From the NCBI GenBank assembly GCA_026261815.1, contig JAMPIT010000417.1:591501-655500 (forward strand): a stretch of 64,000 bases of DNA, given 5' to 3'. Under the pieces are notes generated by a model. The model did not search any database. It was not told where the DNA came from and saw only the letters and a list, made by a program, of their open reading frames with translations. Source of the DNA: Monarcha castaneiventris obscurior (Eukaryota; Chordata; Aves; Passeriformes; Monarchidae). Made by a program: the position numbers and the translations under genes. Shown here in pieces: positions 9,955 to 23,300 of the stretch (position 1 is its first letter; each line of letters begins with the position of its first letter).

Positions 9955-12900
9955 CTTAAAAATATCTATTATGGTGAGAGAAAAAGCTATATGGAAGACA
10001 GCTAGGTTGAAGACAAGAGGCCAACAGGTGAGAGAGAAGGACCTCATGGAGCAGGACATATCACACAAAGATACGGATGGGACTTCTGGGGCTGTTTTTG
10101 TCTTTGGAAGTTTACATAGCTTGTGTAGCTGGGAATAAGTGGGTATTTATTGTTTTAGGCTCCCCCTCCATCCACTGATACTGTCAGATCAGACTTATAG
10201 TTTCATAATGAATGAGGCATATCCACATTTAGACCAGAAACTGTGTCTGTCTTTTGCTGAGAGATATTACCAAGGATGCTGAATTTTTGTACTTAATGAT
10301 TAGAGCATCTGTATAGTATCATGCCCTGGGACATATGTTCTGATGGTATTTATAATCTACTTATTTAAATACAAAATAAGAAAAATAGTCAATTAAAAAA
10401 ATATAAAACACTTGTTTGCAATACTCTATACAAAGAAGAGATTTTCCTCTTCTTTAATTTTTTTTCTGTTTTCTAGGTTGATTAAAAAACCCCAAACAAA
10501 ATACCGAAACCAAACAACCCCCTCAACAAAAACAAAAACAAAAATAAAACAAAACAAAAAAAAATCCACATAATTTTCCTTTGTTTTTATCATCAAAGAG
10601 TGTTCCATTCCTTCAGCTTTCATTAGTGATGAGAGGAAAAAAAATGTGCATACGGTCAAGTTTACCTACCAAATAAAGGCAAGTCTCATCCACCCTTAGT
10701 GTTATGCTTTGGTATGATATCAAGTGTCACTATTTCTCAACACAAGATGGCAGTAGCAGTCCATGAAATGATTAACTGATGCTGTACATTACTGAAACAA
10801 ACTCTGCCTTGGGCCTTTATTTCTAGAGATAGATTCAGCCTTTGCTAATAAATATCGACATTTCTGAGCCTAGCTCCACAGAGAATTGAAAAAAAAAAAA
10901 AAGAAAAAAGAGAAAGGTTCACAGTCTTTTCTTAATCAAGGTGACCCTAGATGTTATCCCAGATAGAGTTTGTGATCTCCTCAAATCAAAGATTTCTCTA
11001 GCAGCCCATTTAGCTAATGATACTCCCTTATCAGTGATCAATTTTGAGTGAGGTATCAAAGGTGCTTGCTGAAGAGACATATTGACTAAGCAAATACAAA
11101 TTCTTTCAAACTGCATTGCCACTTCATTTTCATTGCATCAAGGAAAAGTCTTTTAGACATATTGCTTAATACTCACAACTATCAGTTTGGTTTGATGTCA
11201 TTACTTATCTCCTTGTTGAGCACTGACACCTTCAGCCTTTCTGCAGAACACGTCTTCATGGATTTCCTTTTGGGTGAGATCTTTAATAGAAACTAGACAT
11301 TTAACATCAACTCCCTGTAACTTAAAGTAATTACATGGTTGAGATTCTCATGGGTCTCCCCAGCTGAGTCTGTGTCTGAAGGAATATTTGTACTGGTCAA
11401 GGGATTGTGCTGCTGAGGTAACCCTATATGCTTCCCAGTTCCACAACCCAGCAGCAGAAGTATCTGCATCACTCCAAAAAGCCTAAGTTAACAGGATTTA
11501 CTGAGAAGATCTCCGGGGTAAGATAGCTCTGCTGTTTCAGAAGCCTTATATTCTCCCAGCACTGTCGAGTTCCCCAGGCCAAGAAATTATTTACAAGTTA
11601 TTAATTTCTCCTGTGATAGTCCTTGCAGACATTCTTAGGAGATGTCAAACACACAACTGCTGCACTGAACAGTCTATAAAATGTAATAGCAATCTTTTCT
11701 TTTAAAATCAGCACTGGTTTTACTTTTGTGATTCACTAACAGGAGCCTTTCTTAGAGGTTTGTCTTCCCAACAGAGGCCAACTGGCAGAAGGTACCCCTG
11801 AAGAGACAGGGTTCTGTTCACTTCCATGACTTTGGTATGTGTCTGGACAGGAATGGTAGAAAGCAGTAGCAGACAGGCCCATATGTCACTCAAGCATGTA
11901 ACCTTGGCATTACTGCTGCTAACCTCTGAACTGTTATCTGAAGTGGGGAGAGCAGCAAGTGTATTACCTCTGATAACACTCTAATGCAGTAAGGGAAACG
12001 CACACGCATACACAAAAGGAAAATACACACATAAAACCTGTGAACTCCTTGGCTAGATTTCCACAACTGAATAAGGTCTGCATTAGATTAGTACAGTTGA
12101 CCACTACACAAGAGAGGGAGCTTTGGTCTGTGATTTTGGAGGTTTCTTCCAAGGCAAAGTTTAGAGACATTATACTCCATCTAGTATTTCTTGACTTCTG
12201 TAGCACAATAGTTGTTTTTTGTCTACAGTATACCCTTTTCTCACTGTCCTTAATCTGAGAGTATCTTGCAAAACAGTCTCGACATTGTAGGTTTGCACCA
12301 TAGATTATGCTTGGGGACCAGACATCTGAACACCCACATTCCTTTGTATAATTGGGGTGCACCATACTCTTCACTATTAGCAAGGTTTGCCCTCTCCAAC
12401 AGAAATGCATCTTCCCTGAAACAGATGTGGTATGGGCAGCAAATCCCTCACCATGGCATGGAGTTTGACCTCTGTACAAGAGCTCAGGGGCTGATTCAAC
12501 CTACTGCAGCAACTATGGAAAGGACTTCTGTGGTCTCCCTCACTTACCACTCAACCTTTGAATTTTTATCTTTCCCATAATACATGTGTTCTACTGGGAA
12601 CACAACGAGCTGATGGTGGCATGAGAGGTGGCATGTGAACGGAAAGGCTAGAATTTCTTGAAAATAAAACTAAATGCAGCTAGTGCCTAAGACTTTTGGA
12701 ATTTTGCTGCTCTCCCTCTGCCTTTCAGCAAGACAGGAGAGAACAAGAATGATCTGTCTCTGCTCTCCACATTGTTTACTTCCTCTTTTGCTTCATCATA
12801 TCACTCCATATCCTGTCCTTACCTCACCTCACCTCCTTCCTCCCAGCTCAAACTGTGCTGATTTTAGTCTGTCTGATGTAGTTCCATGTGTGTTCACTTC

Positions 12901-13860
12901 TAGAAAGTGGCAGCGAGGGTGAAGAGTGAGGTCTCTGTGAACAGTTTCTGTTGCCTGGCCCAACAGAAATTTATCATTTACATTTTAAATGAGCATATAT
13001 ATTCAGCTAGATGAAAGGGAACTTAGATATTGAACAAATACCAGATTGTCTAGGTGGATTTGTTATGTTTAAAGGGATTTTTTTTTTTTTTTTGCCAAAG
13101 TCTTTCATCAAGCCTTTATCACTGAAGATGTGCAGTTGTTATTTGCTGCTTGTCACCATAGAACAGAATGAGCAGGTACCTATGTTGTATCTAGTGGATC
13201 TTCCCTGGGGGCTTTCTTCCTAGCAATACGTATTAAATCTTCTCCACTAAAGGAGAAGAGTTATTCAAACTATCCCAAGAGGGAACTTTTCTAATCTTTA
13301 CCTGCAAAGGCTGTTGAACAGTAAAGCAGAGATTTTTTTGTGAAATTGTTTCAAGTAATTGGAAATTGAGCTCCACAAGGAGGTTTGTGACTTTGGTCTC
13401 CGAATCCTGGTCCTTAGTGTATTGAACTGCAAGATTTTGTTTGACTGTGTAAATATGACAAAGGGAGGTTTTTTCCATTTTCTATGCAGAATAAAATCTA
13501 GTATTTCTCAAATAAGCTATTTTATTTGAGATTTTTATTACCACATAATCTGTCAGGCAACATCATCAAAGTTACAGAAAACAGCTTTGGGTCTTATCAG
13601 CATTACAAAGACAAATTATTGCTGTAAAAGTTTAAATAGATATGGGCGGGTAATCTGATATGAATTTGAGTTCTATATTTCATTATTGATTCAAGGTAAT
13701 ATTCTGTTATCTGAAGAAAACATGTTGTTTTGAATATTGCTAGTACTTTTCCAAAATGAAGGGACCTTCAAGGAAAGAAGTAGAAAAATGGATGTGCCTC
13801 TGAGAGACTAGTATTTAATTAAAAAAAAAAAAGTCAATAAATAATCATGTACACATATTT
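9955..13860. other. Intergenic DNA 3' of EPYC
   Basis: No credible gene. It contains a low-complexity A/C-rich run (AAAAC-type, about 10485-10565), a poly(A) run near 10890-10915 and a poly(T) run at 13079-13094. Reading frames here are short and without recognisable domains. Confidence 0.55.
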
Positions 13861-13872
13861 TATTTTTATTCC

Positions 13873-13878
13873 TTTATT
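13873..13878 (-). terminator. EPYC: Candidate poly(A) signal of EPYC
   Basis: AATAAA on the minus strand, about 340 bases after the EPYC stop codon. A second copy of the hexamer is present at 13865-13870. Choice among these is by position only. Confidence 0.4.
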
Positions 13879-14215
13879 TACCACGTAATAGTTAGACATT
13901 AATATATAAAATTATTTAAATTTAGAATTCATACATTAGATCTGAATAATTCAGCAAAAAATTTGGTATTTGCCTTGTTTTTGTAGTAAAGGATTTTTCT
14001 TGATATTGCTAAATAACTTGCAGTTGGGTAGGTAATGGATTTGAATTTTAGCATTTCATAATCTTGATATTTCAGTAATCAATTTCAATATTAATGGAAA
14101 TATTTCCCAATTTAATGATATTTGTAAAAATTCATCTTGGTTAGTGTAACAGTGAGTTAATGATTTGTCTTTAGAGATTCTTATAGCATATGACAGTCTT
14201 GGCTGCTGTCAAAGC

Positions 14216-14386
14216 TTAGATGAGGTTACCAACTGGCAAACGTGGTAGACACATGTATGCATAAGGTGTTTTGCTCAGGTTGATGGGATTACCATCCAGT
14301 CTGATGTCTTCGAGAGCCCTACGTACATAAGTAAAATCTCTCATTTTGCAGAAGGTATCTTCATGCATTTCTTGAATGTTGTTGTT
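14216..14386 (-). CDS. EPYC: EPYC exon 7, residues 261-316 and stop
   Basis: Acceptor TTCTTTTAG precedes AAC; phase 0. It encodes the last two leucine-rich repeats, including [13 protein letters not shown] and the ear-repeat cysteines C273 and C306, and ends LPVGNLI before TAA. Confidence 0.96.
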   Translation of the reverse strand, partial: NNNIQEMHEDTFCKMRDFTYVRRALEDIRLDGNPINLSKTPYAYMCLPRLPVGNLI

Positions 14387-17300
14387 CTAAAAGAAAACAA
14401 GCAAACAAAACCAAAGCTATCAGAATAGCTGCCTGAAAGTAAAACCGTTTATGGATGTATTTTCAGTGTCTAGAGAGATACTTGTTTGAAGTCAAGAGCC
14501 CAGATTGTGGCAGCAAGTCATCAACAGAGAAATCTTCCGAGCGGGGGAAAATTTCTTGGCCAGAGCAAAGCTTCGAAACTAAGTAACTCAAACCATGTAG
14601 CAGAGACAGCCTTTGAAGGAGGAGCCTGATAGAAATACAGAGCACTTTCATTTCCAGATTATACTGAAGAGCCTTATTAAGACAAATTTGGACTATGATA
14701 GGCCAGTCTAAAAATCATAGAAACATAATTATTGTCCTGACATCTTAATGTACCTCAACCTGCAATGGCACAAATCTGGAATTTGACCTGTGACAATTTC
14801 TCTCCCCCAGGCCCTCTCACATTAGTTTAATCTGGCGGTGGCCCAGTCCACCTTTAGGCTTCACATCAACAAGGACATTCGGTGGGTGGACTTTCCTGCC
14901 CAGGACAGCGGGTCTGCAGGCAAGCCTGAAGGCGGAGTCAAAGAACAGGCCACATCCCCAAGTTGTCAGTCCTAGGTTATGTCTCCTCACTTGTGCCTCC
15001 CTACCTTCATGTTTATTCAATTAGTTTCCAGAAGGTTCTACCTTGTTATAATCCCCGCTGGACCATTCAAATTAGTCCCTCCTCTGGATTCCTGTTATTG
15101 GGTAGCCGTCACTGTTTGTCACTTCCTTGTTGGTTTGTCCCCTTGTTCTGCCCTTATCAGATGTATAAAAGCCCATGTAACAGTCTTCTGTGCTTTTTTG
15201 TTGGTTGCTGTCTGTGCTGCTTATTTCTCCTGTCCCTCCAGATGTGGAATAAAGACTTGGGTTGCTGCTACAAAAGAGTGCCTCTTTTCTCCTTCGCCTC
15301 TGCTGGTCGCAACAGTATGAAATGAGCTATTCTCAGCAATGAAATGCTGGAATACAATATTGTCAGGAAACTGGGAGTACGAAGTTCATCACCTAAAATC
15401 AGGGCCATCTGAAAATTCTTCCCTTCTCCATTCCTTTGCTAGTCAGAAATTGGTGTGGAAAAAGTCCAGCTCTCTAACTTTTTTTCTGTAGTACACAGCA
15501 CTTCATATTTGATTTACAGGCACAAACAGGTGAAAAAACAAGTCAGCTAGCAGGCAGAGAGTTTCTATAAATTTACTTATTGAAAGACATGTAGGTTAAA
15601 TGATGTGAGGTACATTACTTCGTTTACTGGAAGGTTTTTTCTGTATGATACAATAAATAGAAATACCTGATAAACAAAAACGTAAACTGGTATAAGAGAA
15701 CATAAAGGGAAAGAAGCAGACCTGGAAAAGGTTAAAAGGAAGAATTCAGAGAGAAACTATTTGAAAAAAAGAAATAGAGAAAAAAGGGATTACAGAAGGA
15801 TGATGGATGGGATGTTCCAACATAGTCGATTGGAAAAATTTGGCTAAAAAATGTTAGCTGGGAATTACCTTTATTAAAAGGATGAAATGCACTGAATATA
15901 GATACAATCAATATGTAAAATAACTTCCCCATGGTATTCAAAAGTATTTCTGTTGGAAGATTTATATGAGCGGTGTAAAGGATTACTCATTAGTCTCTTA
16001 GACACTTAGATAAGTCTCTTAGACTAATGTTGCTCTTGACAGCAGTGAACATAACTTTAACTTGTGCTAATAATAATTCTAGACTTTGATTTTTTGGAAA
16101 ATATTGTATTAGAAATTCTGATAATTAATGTTTAGCTGAGCTAAATTTTACTTCTTTGAAAGACTGCATTCACTACTTAATTTTATGTTTCCCATAGCTT
16201 GTTTAGGCAAGTAAGAACACTTTTGGATTAAGAGAAGGAGCTACAAGACAAATAGTTGCCCTTCCCAGTTGTGCATACTATTTGAACATGATATAAGGAG
16301 CCATTTCTTTTGTAGCCTACCTGAAGATGGAGAGCTTGGAGGCTTTCAGGGAGCGGCAATGGAATATGATCCAAGTTATTGTCAGTGATATAAAGGTGCT
16401 GCAGTTCATCCAGATTCTAGAGAAAGGTGGAAAAAAAGCAGGGGGAAATGACAGACGTATTTGAAAAAGCCATTTCGATATGCAGAGAGGACAAGAAGGT
16501 GGTCAGGGTAACCAGCATGGATTCACAAAAGGTAAATCGTGCTTGACCAACATGATTGCCTTCTAAAATAGAAACAACTACTAGAATGGATGAAGGGTAA
16601 CACTGAATATTGTCTACCTTGACTTCAGCAAAGCTGTCAACTCTTTCTCTCATAGTATACTCTATAGCAAAATCAGGAGGTGTGGACTGAGGAGTGAGGT
16701 GGATTGAGAACTGACCGAACAGCAGATCCCAGAAGGACATAATCAATGGCACGGGGTCTAGTGGGAGGTCTGCCCCTAACACTTTCCACCAAGGTTCAGT
16801 ACTGGGCCCAGTATCGTTTAACATGTTCATCAATGACTTGTACGGAGGGACAGATTCTTCCTCTGGAAGTTCACTGATGACACAAATCTGGGAGGAGTCC
16901 CCAGAGGGCTATGCAGCCCTCCAGAAGGACCCCAACAGGCTGGAGAGATTGGCAGAGAAGAACCATCTGAAATTCAATAAAGGCAAATTCAGGGTCCTGC
17001 ACCTGGTAAAGAATAACCCCATACAGCAGTATAGGCTGGGGGCTGACCTGCTGGAAAGCAGCTCTGCAGAGAAGGACCTGGGTGTCCTGGTGGACAGCAA
17101 GCTGTCCATGAGCCAGCAGTGCTCTTGTGGTCAAGAAGGCCAATGAGATCCTGGGGTACATTAGGAAGAGCATTGCCAGCAGGTCAAGGGAGGTGATCCT
17201 GCCCCTCTACTCAGCCCTGGTGAGGCACATCTGGAGTGCTGTGTCCAGCTCTGGACTCCTCAGGACAAGAGAGAGACATGATGCTCCTGGAGCAAGCCCA

Positions 17301-20300
17301 GTGGAGGGCTACAAAGATGATTAATGGACTGGAGCATCTCTCTTATGAGAATAAGCTGCACTTCTATCCACATACTCTGGAGAGAGGAAAAAAAGATTCT
17401 CCCATCACACTCAAACTTACTTTAAATGCCTCATTTGGTATCCCTCTGCGACCAAGCCTGTTCTTACTAACGTCAATGAATGTTAAGGTAGATGGCAACT
17501 CAGGGAGTTGCCTTATCCTATTGTCACGGAGCACCAGCTCCTGAAGTTGGGGCAGTCTTCGGAAGGCATCCTTGTGGATCTCTGATATAAAGTTTGCAGT
17601 CAAATCAATCCTCTTTAAATGGTCTGGCAGAGAAATGAGATATAACAGACATGTAAGAATGTATTTCCTGAAATTAAAAAAATCCCCTGCCTTTGTCATT
17701 CTTGATATATATTTCAGTGAAAGACTTCAAAGTTCAGAGTTTTAAGATTTCTGTGTGTTTTGGGAATCTTTTAAATTATTACCTTTTAAAAAAATTACAC
17801 TTAAAGGGAGGTAAACATATTCTCTACTACCTTGTTCCACATTCCTTTATTTCAACATTTTCCTATATGTAAGACATTTGATATATTGACTTCTTTATAA
17901 AATTCACTCAAACACTGTTTCCAATTAAAAAAACCCCCAAAATTAAATTGAATATTTGGGGGGTTTTATTATCTTTCTAAAGATGATTGCAAGTAACAGC
18001 AAAAAGATCAATGTTCACTGTTACTTATAGCTGAAAAATTTGGCAGAGAATCTGCATCTGATATATTGACCTTTATGCTCCAAATTAGCAAAATGCATGT
18101 GCATTTATGTGTAAAATTTACCATCATCAAACATTATGTAAAATACATCATTATGTTTTAGCTTGATAGGAGCCAGAAATAAACAAAATTAAAGCTAATT
18201 GCAATAATACTGCTATCCATACTTAAGTCAGCAAAGTCATTTCTGCTGATCTTCCTGATTCTGTTGTAGCGTGAATAGAAATATGTGGTTTTCTTAGGCA
18301 ATGGTGGAACAGCATCAAGGTCACGATCATCACAGTAGACTGTGGTCCCTAGGCATGTACACAAAAGGCAAGTGGGAAGACCTGTTAAGAAATTTAAGAG
18401 AAAACACTTTTTTAGAAAGGAAATGTATAAAAATGATACATAAATTACTACAATGAAATGCTCACATACCTAATGATCTTAGTACTTGTGACATTGACTT
18501 TTTTGATACGTCTTTTCCTTGATTATAAATCGTCATATCTGTTTATCAGCTTTTAATCCCACAGAAATACTTTTCTGTTACATGTTTTCCTCCTTCTTGT
18601 AGCAGGTGGGGTTGTTTGCTCTCGTTACTTATGGAATAGGAGGATAATTCAGGAATATGAAAATGTTTTCCTTGCAGATTAGTTTTTTCTCCAGATCATA
18701 TGTGGCTACATGAGAGATGTGCCTTCTTAATCTGCCTCAATTACCTGTGGGTAATTGAGGTGCCTTTTCAGACAAGATTAAAGAATCAGTAACCAGAGTA
18801 CTCTTTTATTTTTATGTGATAATCTCTACTTGGACATCCAGGAATACAATTTCTGGAGAGATAAGAACCTTTTTGTGCTTTCCCTAATTTTCTCCATAGG
18901 ACAGATTAAACTGGTTACAGAGAACAAACCTGACATAGGGAAAAAATATCCACACTTTGAACTATTCCAGCAAATGTAGGCCTAAATGAATTTAGAGTTA
19001 AGGACAGCTGATATTTTTTCATAATACTGCAATATAGTACCATAGTACTGGGAAAGGGTTTCAGCCTTTCTTGTTTTTGATCTTAGAGGAGTGGTATTTG
19101 TCACCTATGTCTGGTGGACACTGAAAAAACAGAGGTAGGGGAAGGATTCAAAAAGATATCAACAAGAAAAATGAGCTTGGCTTAATGTTGCTGATCCTTG
19201 TAGGTGTCTATTCAGTACCAAGCCAATAGCAGCAATGTTGGACAGGAAAATATATTGCTAAAAAAACGGAAGACACAAGAAATCTGATTTGACATGTTAC
19301 TGTCTTGAGCATTTCTTTAGTTGATGCACTACTTGATTTGCATTCAGTACTCAGAAATGTTGATAGATACAGAATTCACCATATATAATATTACCAGCAT
19401 ATATTGTAACATCTTGTAGTTTTTAAAATTGAAAAAAGTATAAGCCTTTCTTTTTCTTTTTTTTCTGGAATCTCCTGGGAAGTTCTCATTCCATTTTTGT
19501 TTGTTTTGACAGTGTGTATTTTTGCCTGGTCAAGTTCACTTGTTGTATGTACCAAAATAAAACTATGAATTATTAACTTCACTAAATAAACAGTTTTGCA
19601 AGCAGGAACTCTGGTGTTTATGTTTGTGGTTGTTTGTTTTTTTTTTCTTCATTTCATTTTTCTTCTATGGTGCTCAGTGTTAGGCATAGTAAAATGTAGG
19701 ATTTTCCTGCTACCTTATATTCATCACCATGTGATGCGAGGATCCCTCACAGTGATGGATAACTAGTGAGCTTTACCTACTAGAATTTATAGGAGCTTCT
19801 GACAAATGCCAATAATTAGCATTGCAAAGTTTGTGTGGGAGAGGGACAGATTATGTTTTGCAATTGTAATTCGCCTGCAAGATTTATATAAAGTTCTTAT
19901 TTCACTATAGATACACTTCCAGAAGAACTAAAAATCTTACTCACTCAAAAGTTCTAAGCATCTCCCTTTCCTTAAGTTTTTCAGTTTATAGTTCTCATGG
20001 TCAAAAATTCTTCAATATTTTAACTATACTTTGTATTAATATATTTATAAAAAACATGTAGTAAATCATTATAAATAAAGACAGTTGATAATGATATTGA
20101 AATCTAACACAAAAAAAAAGTGCTTGTAGCATTTTCCAACTATCAGCAAATATTTAAGTCGTAAATTGTCATTGGCACAGTTGTTTTCATAGTGAAATAG
20201 TATGGAAACCTCTTGACTAGGCACCTATCCGACTTCGGAGCATGCAAGATAGGCGTGTTATATATTTCTTCAGTAAGAGAAGTATAGAAATCATGTACTT

Positions 20301-23300
20301 CATCTTCAGTAAGAAAGAAAATAAAGCAGGCTTGCTCAAAACCAAAGCTACATGCAAAAACCTCATTTCTCTTTCCTACTAACCATCTTGAGTATGGGGC
20401 CCAAGAACCCCTGACCCCTGTGCTGAAGACCCATCAATTAATTTTGGCGTTGATGCTTCATCCTCAGTTTCTTCTGTCAATGGTGCAGAAGAATAACTCT
20501 CTTGAATTACAGAAGGTAGTTTTGTCCCAATCTCTGTCTAGGGAAAATTAAAAAGAAATGTTACTGCTTACTTCCCTTGGAAGCTGTTTCTCTTCCAGTT
20601 ACTCATATTCTCCCACTAGAGGTCACATATTTTCTGAGGTTTAGTGCTTGAGCTTCATTTTATCCAGGAGCTATAATGAATTCCGATGATATATTAAAAA
20701 TTCATTAAAATCCAACATAGTTATTCACATTTTATCTCAGTTTTTTATGTATGCACACATGCATACACTTAATTGCTGAGAATATATACTAGCAAAATTA
20801 CCTTTTCATATTTATTTAAAGATAAATTAGATTTGTGATAAAAATTGATAAATTGTGTGTGACAAATGAAAATTTACTGCGAAATATCAAAAAGGTGCAA
20901 GTCATTTACCATAAAATTGTAAGTTGTACCATCATAAATCCAAATCCAATATAGCTGTGCAGGCTCTGCTTAGAACACTGACATGATTTGAAAATATTAT
21001 TAATGAATTCTGAATTCTGACTTCACATACTACTTGATAATATGTTTGTGTGTTTTTTGTCTTTTTTTTTTTTTCCCCTATGCCTGAATACCAAAAGACT
21101 TTGGTTAGCTGCATTCATTAGTATCTGTATTATGTAGTATGAAAAGATTGATTTATATAAAAATATTGGATAAAAATCTAGGTTTTAAAACGCTTAAAAA
21201 ATTTGGAAGGTCTTTGCATGGAACTAGAAAACTTATTTTTTTGTCCTTCACTCAACATAATTAGTCAAACCAGTAAATTTTGTCAGGTTAACTTTAATTC
21301 TAAAAATCCATTCTGTTGATTTTCCTATATGGCAATTTAGGATAAAAATTAAGATGTAGCAATTTTCTTGTATCATATCACTGTTCATAAAAAGAGTATT
21401 GCAGACTTGCCAGACTTGTTGCAGAGGGGCCTATGTCAGCAAAGAGACAGAGTTGTTTTCTGTAATCACCCAGACACAGTTGTGTGACCTTCGTAAGTTA
21501 CTTTCCCACTGTATCTTCATTTCCCCATGTGTACTAATATTGTTTGACTTCACTGAGCCCCTTTTGAAAATGTACTCTTTATTCTTTAAATCCAGGACAA
21601 TGAGTTAAGTGTCCTTATAGGGTTTTGCACAGCTGAGGTTCTGTTCAAAATTTGATGTATCTAATCCTGTGGTGCTGCACCCCTGCCCTGCAGTTAGCAC
21701 TGCTTATCTTTTTCTAAGGCATGGCAAAATATAGGAATTTTTTCACAGTATCATTATTCCAAGTGCAAAGGCACCAAAGCCCAAAATTCTGCTTCAGTTT
21801 TCATCCGCTGCAGCTTTCTAGCACAACACCACCCTAAATCGAATGAATCCTGAGTCTTTCACCTGAACCAAGCGTGTCCTCTTTTGAGACCACCAGAGAG
21901 CTACTGCTGTCTTTGCTATCTTTATAGGGAGCACATTGTTGAACTCCATCACAGTAGTGTTCATAAATTCTGATTGTAAAAGACAGGTAAAAAGTAATTG
22001 CATGCAGGCTACTTAAATGGTCAGAATTTTTTAAATTTGATTTTGTATGTAGACTATAGAAGTTAAACGAGCTAAAACCTGACATCTGGATTCCAAGTGG
22101 CAAAGCTTTTGCTGTATTTGATCCCTCTTTGAATCTCTCTGTATGTGTCTATATATTTTATATGTAACCAGCAGCTCAAGGGATGTGATTCTACCCCTCT
22201 ACTCTGTTCTCATGAGACCCCACCTGCAGTACTGCATCCAGCTCTGGAGTCTCCAGCACAAGGAGGACATGGGCCTGTGGGAGCAAGTCTGGAGGAGGGC
22301 CAGAAGATGAAGACTGAGAGAGTTAGGGTTGTTCAGCCCAGGAAATAGAAGGCTCTGGGAAGACCTTCTAGTAGCTTTTCAGTACCTCAAGGGGACCTAC
22401 AAGAAAGCTGGAGAGAGACTTTTTAGTAGGACGAGTAATGATAGGACAAGGGGGAATGGCTTGAAGCTGAAACTTTTATATATTATTAAATAATTCTCTG
22501 TGAGAGTGGTGAGGCATTGGAAATGATTGCCCAGAGAAGTTATGGATTCCCTTGCTCAAGGCAAGGTTGGATGGGGCTTTGAGCAACCTCGGCTAGTTGA
22601 AAGTGTCCCTGCCCATGGCAGGGGGATTGGAAGTAGATGATCTTGGTCGCTTCCAACCCAGAAAATTCTATGATTCTATGATCTGTGAAAATTTTGGGAA
22701 AAAACATCACTTTACAACTCATAATAGACTACTTGGCTCTTGCAGCACAGCTATATTATCGTTACAAGAAGTATTAAGCATTGTGATCCTGGACTGCCTT
22801 AGAACATCTAAATAACTACCTAAAAACTAATTTTTTGTACAAAAATAATTTGGTTTAGGTTATATAATGGCAATAGGTTCAAATATTTTGTATCAGTTAG
22901 TTTCACTGAAGGCAGAGAACATGGGAGCAATACAAAAACAAGTAAGCACTCTGAACCACACAGGCTCAGATTTTGCCGAAGAACAATTTAGGTTTCTGTA
23001 TATTTTTTAGTTGTATTCTAAAAAGCCACAGATACTATTAATAATTAGAGTTTATGGATAAAAATGCCCCAATAGAGTTACCAAGGTCATAACCTCACAA
23101 AATGCAAGGTAATCAAATGAGCAAAATGACCTTCAGCTGAACTATGACTAACTTGAGTTGATGTAAGTAAGAATAAGGATGTACCTTGTCATTTTGTGCA
23201 GACAAACACACAATGTTACCATCTGCAGCACTGACAGGAGACAGCTTAACCAGGAATGGACTTGGGGACAAATCAAAAGAAGACTTTGGGAACAAAGGAA

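Larger units (their letters stand above)
14387..16320 (-). other. EPYC: EPYC intron 6
   Basis: 1.9 kb intron that contains a solo LTR and an imperfect palindrome near 16 kb. Otherwise nothing was recognised. Confidence 0.85.

Noticed and set aside
14963..15325. Two overlapping plus-strand frames of 113-120 codons
   Set aside because: They lie within the solo LTR, overlapping its TATA box and poly(A) signal.
16417..17544. Several frames on both strands
   Set aside because: They are fragments or shadows of the CR1 copy in EPYC intron 5.
17364..17699. EPYC exon 5 read as a stand-alone 111-codon gene
   Set aside because: The start codon and the ends are intronic. Splice sites bound the real exon at 17421-17623.
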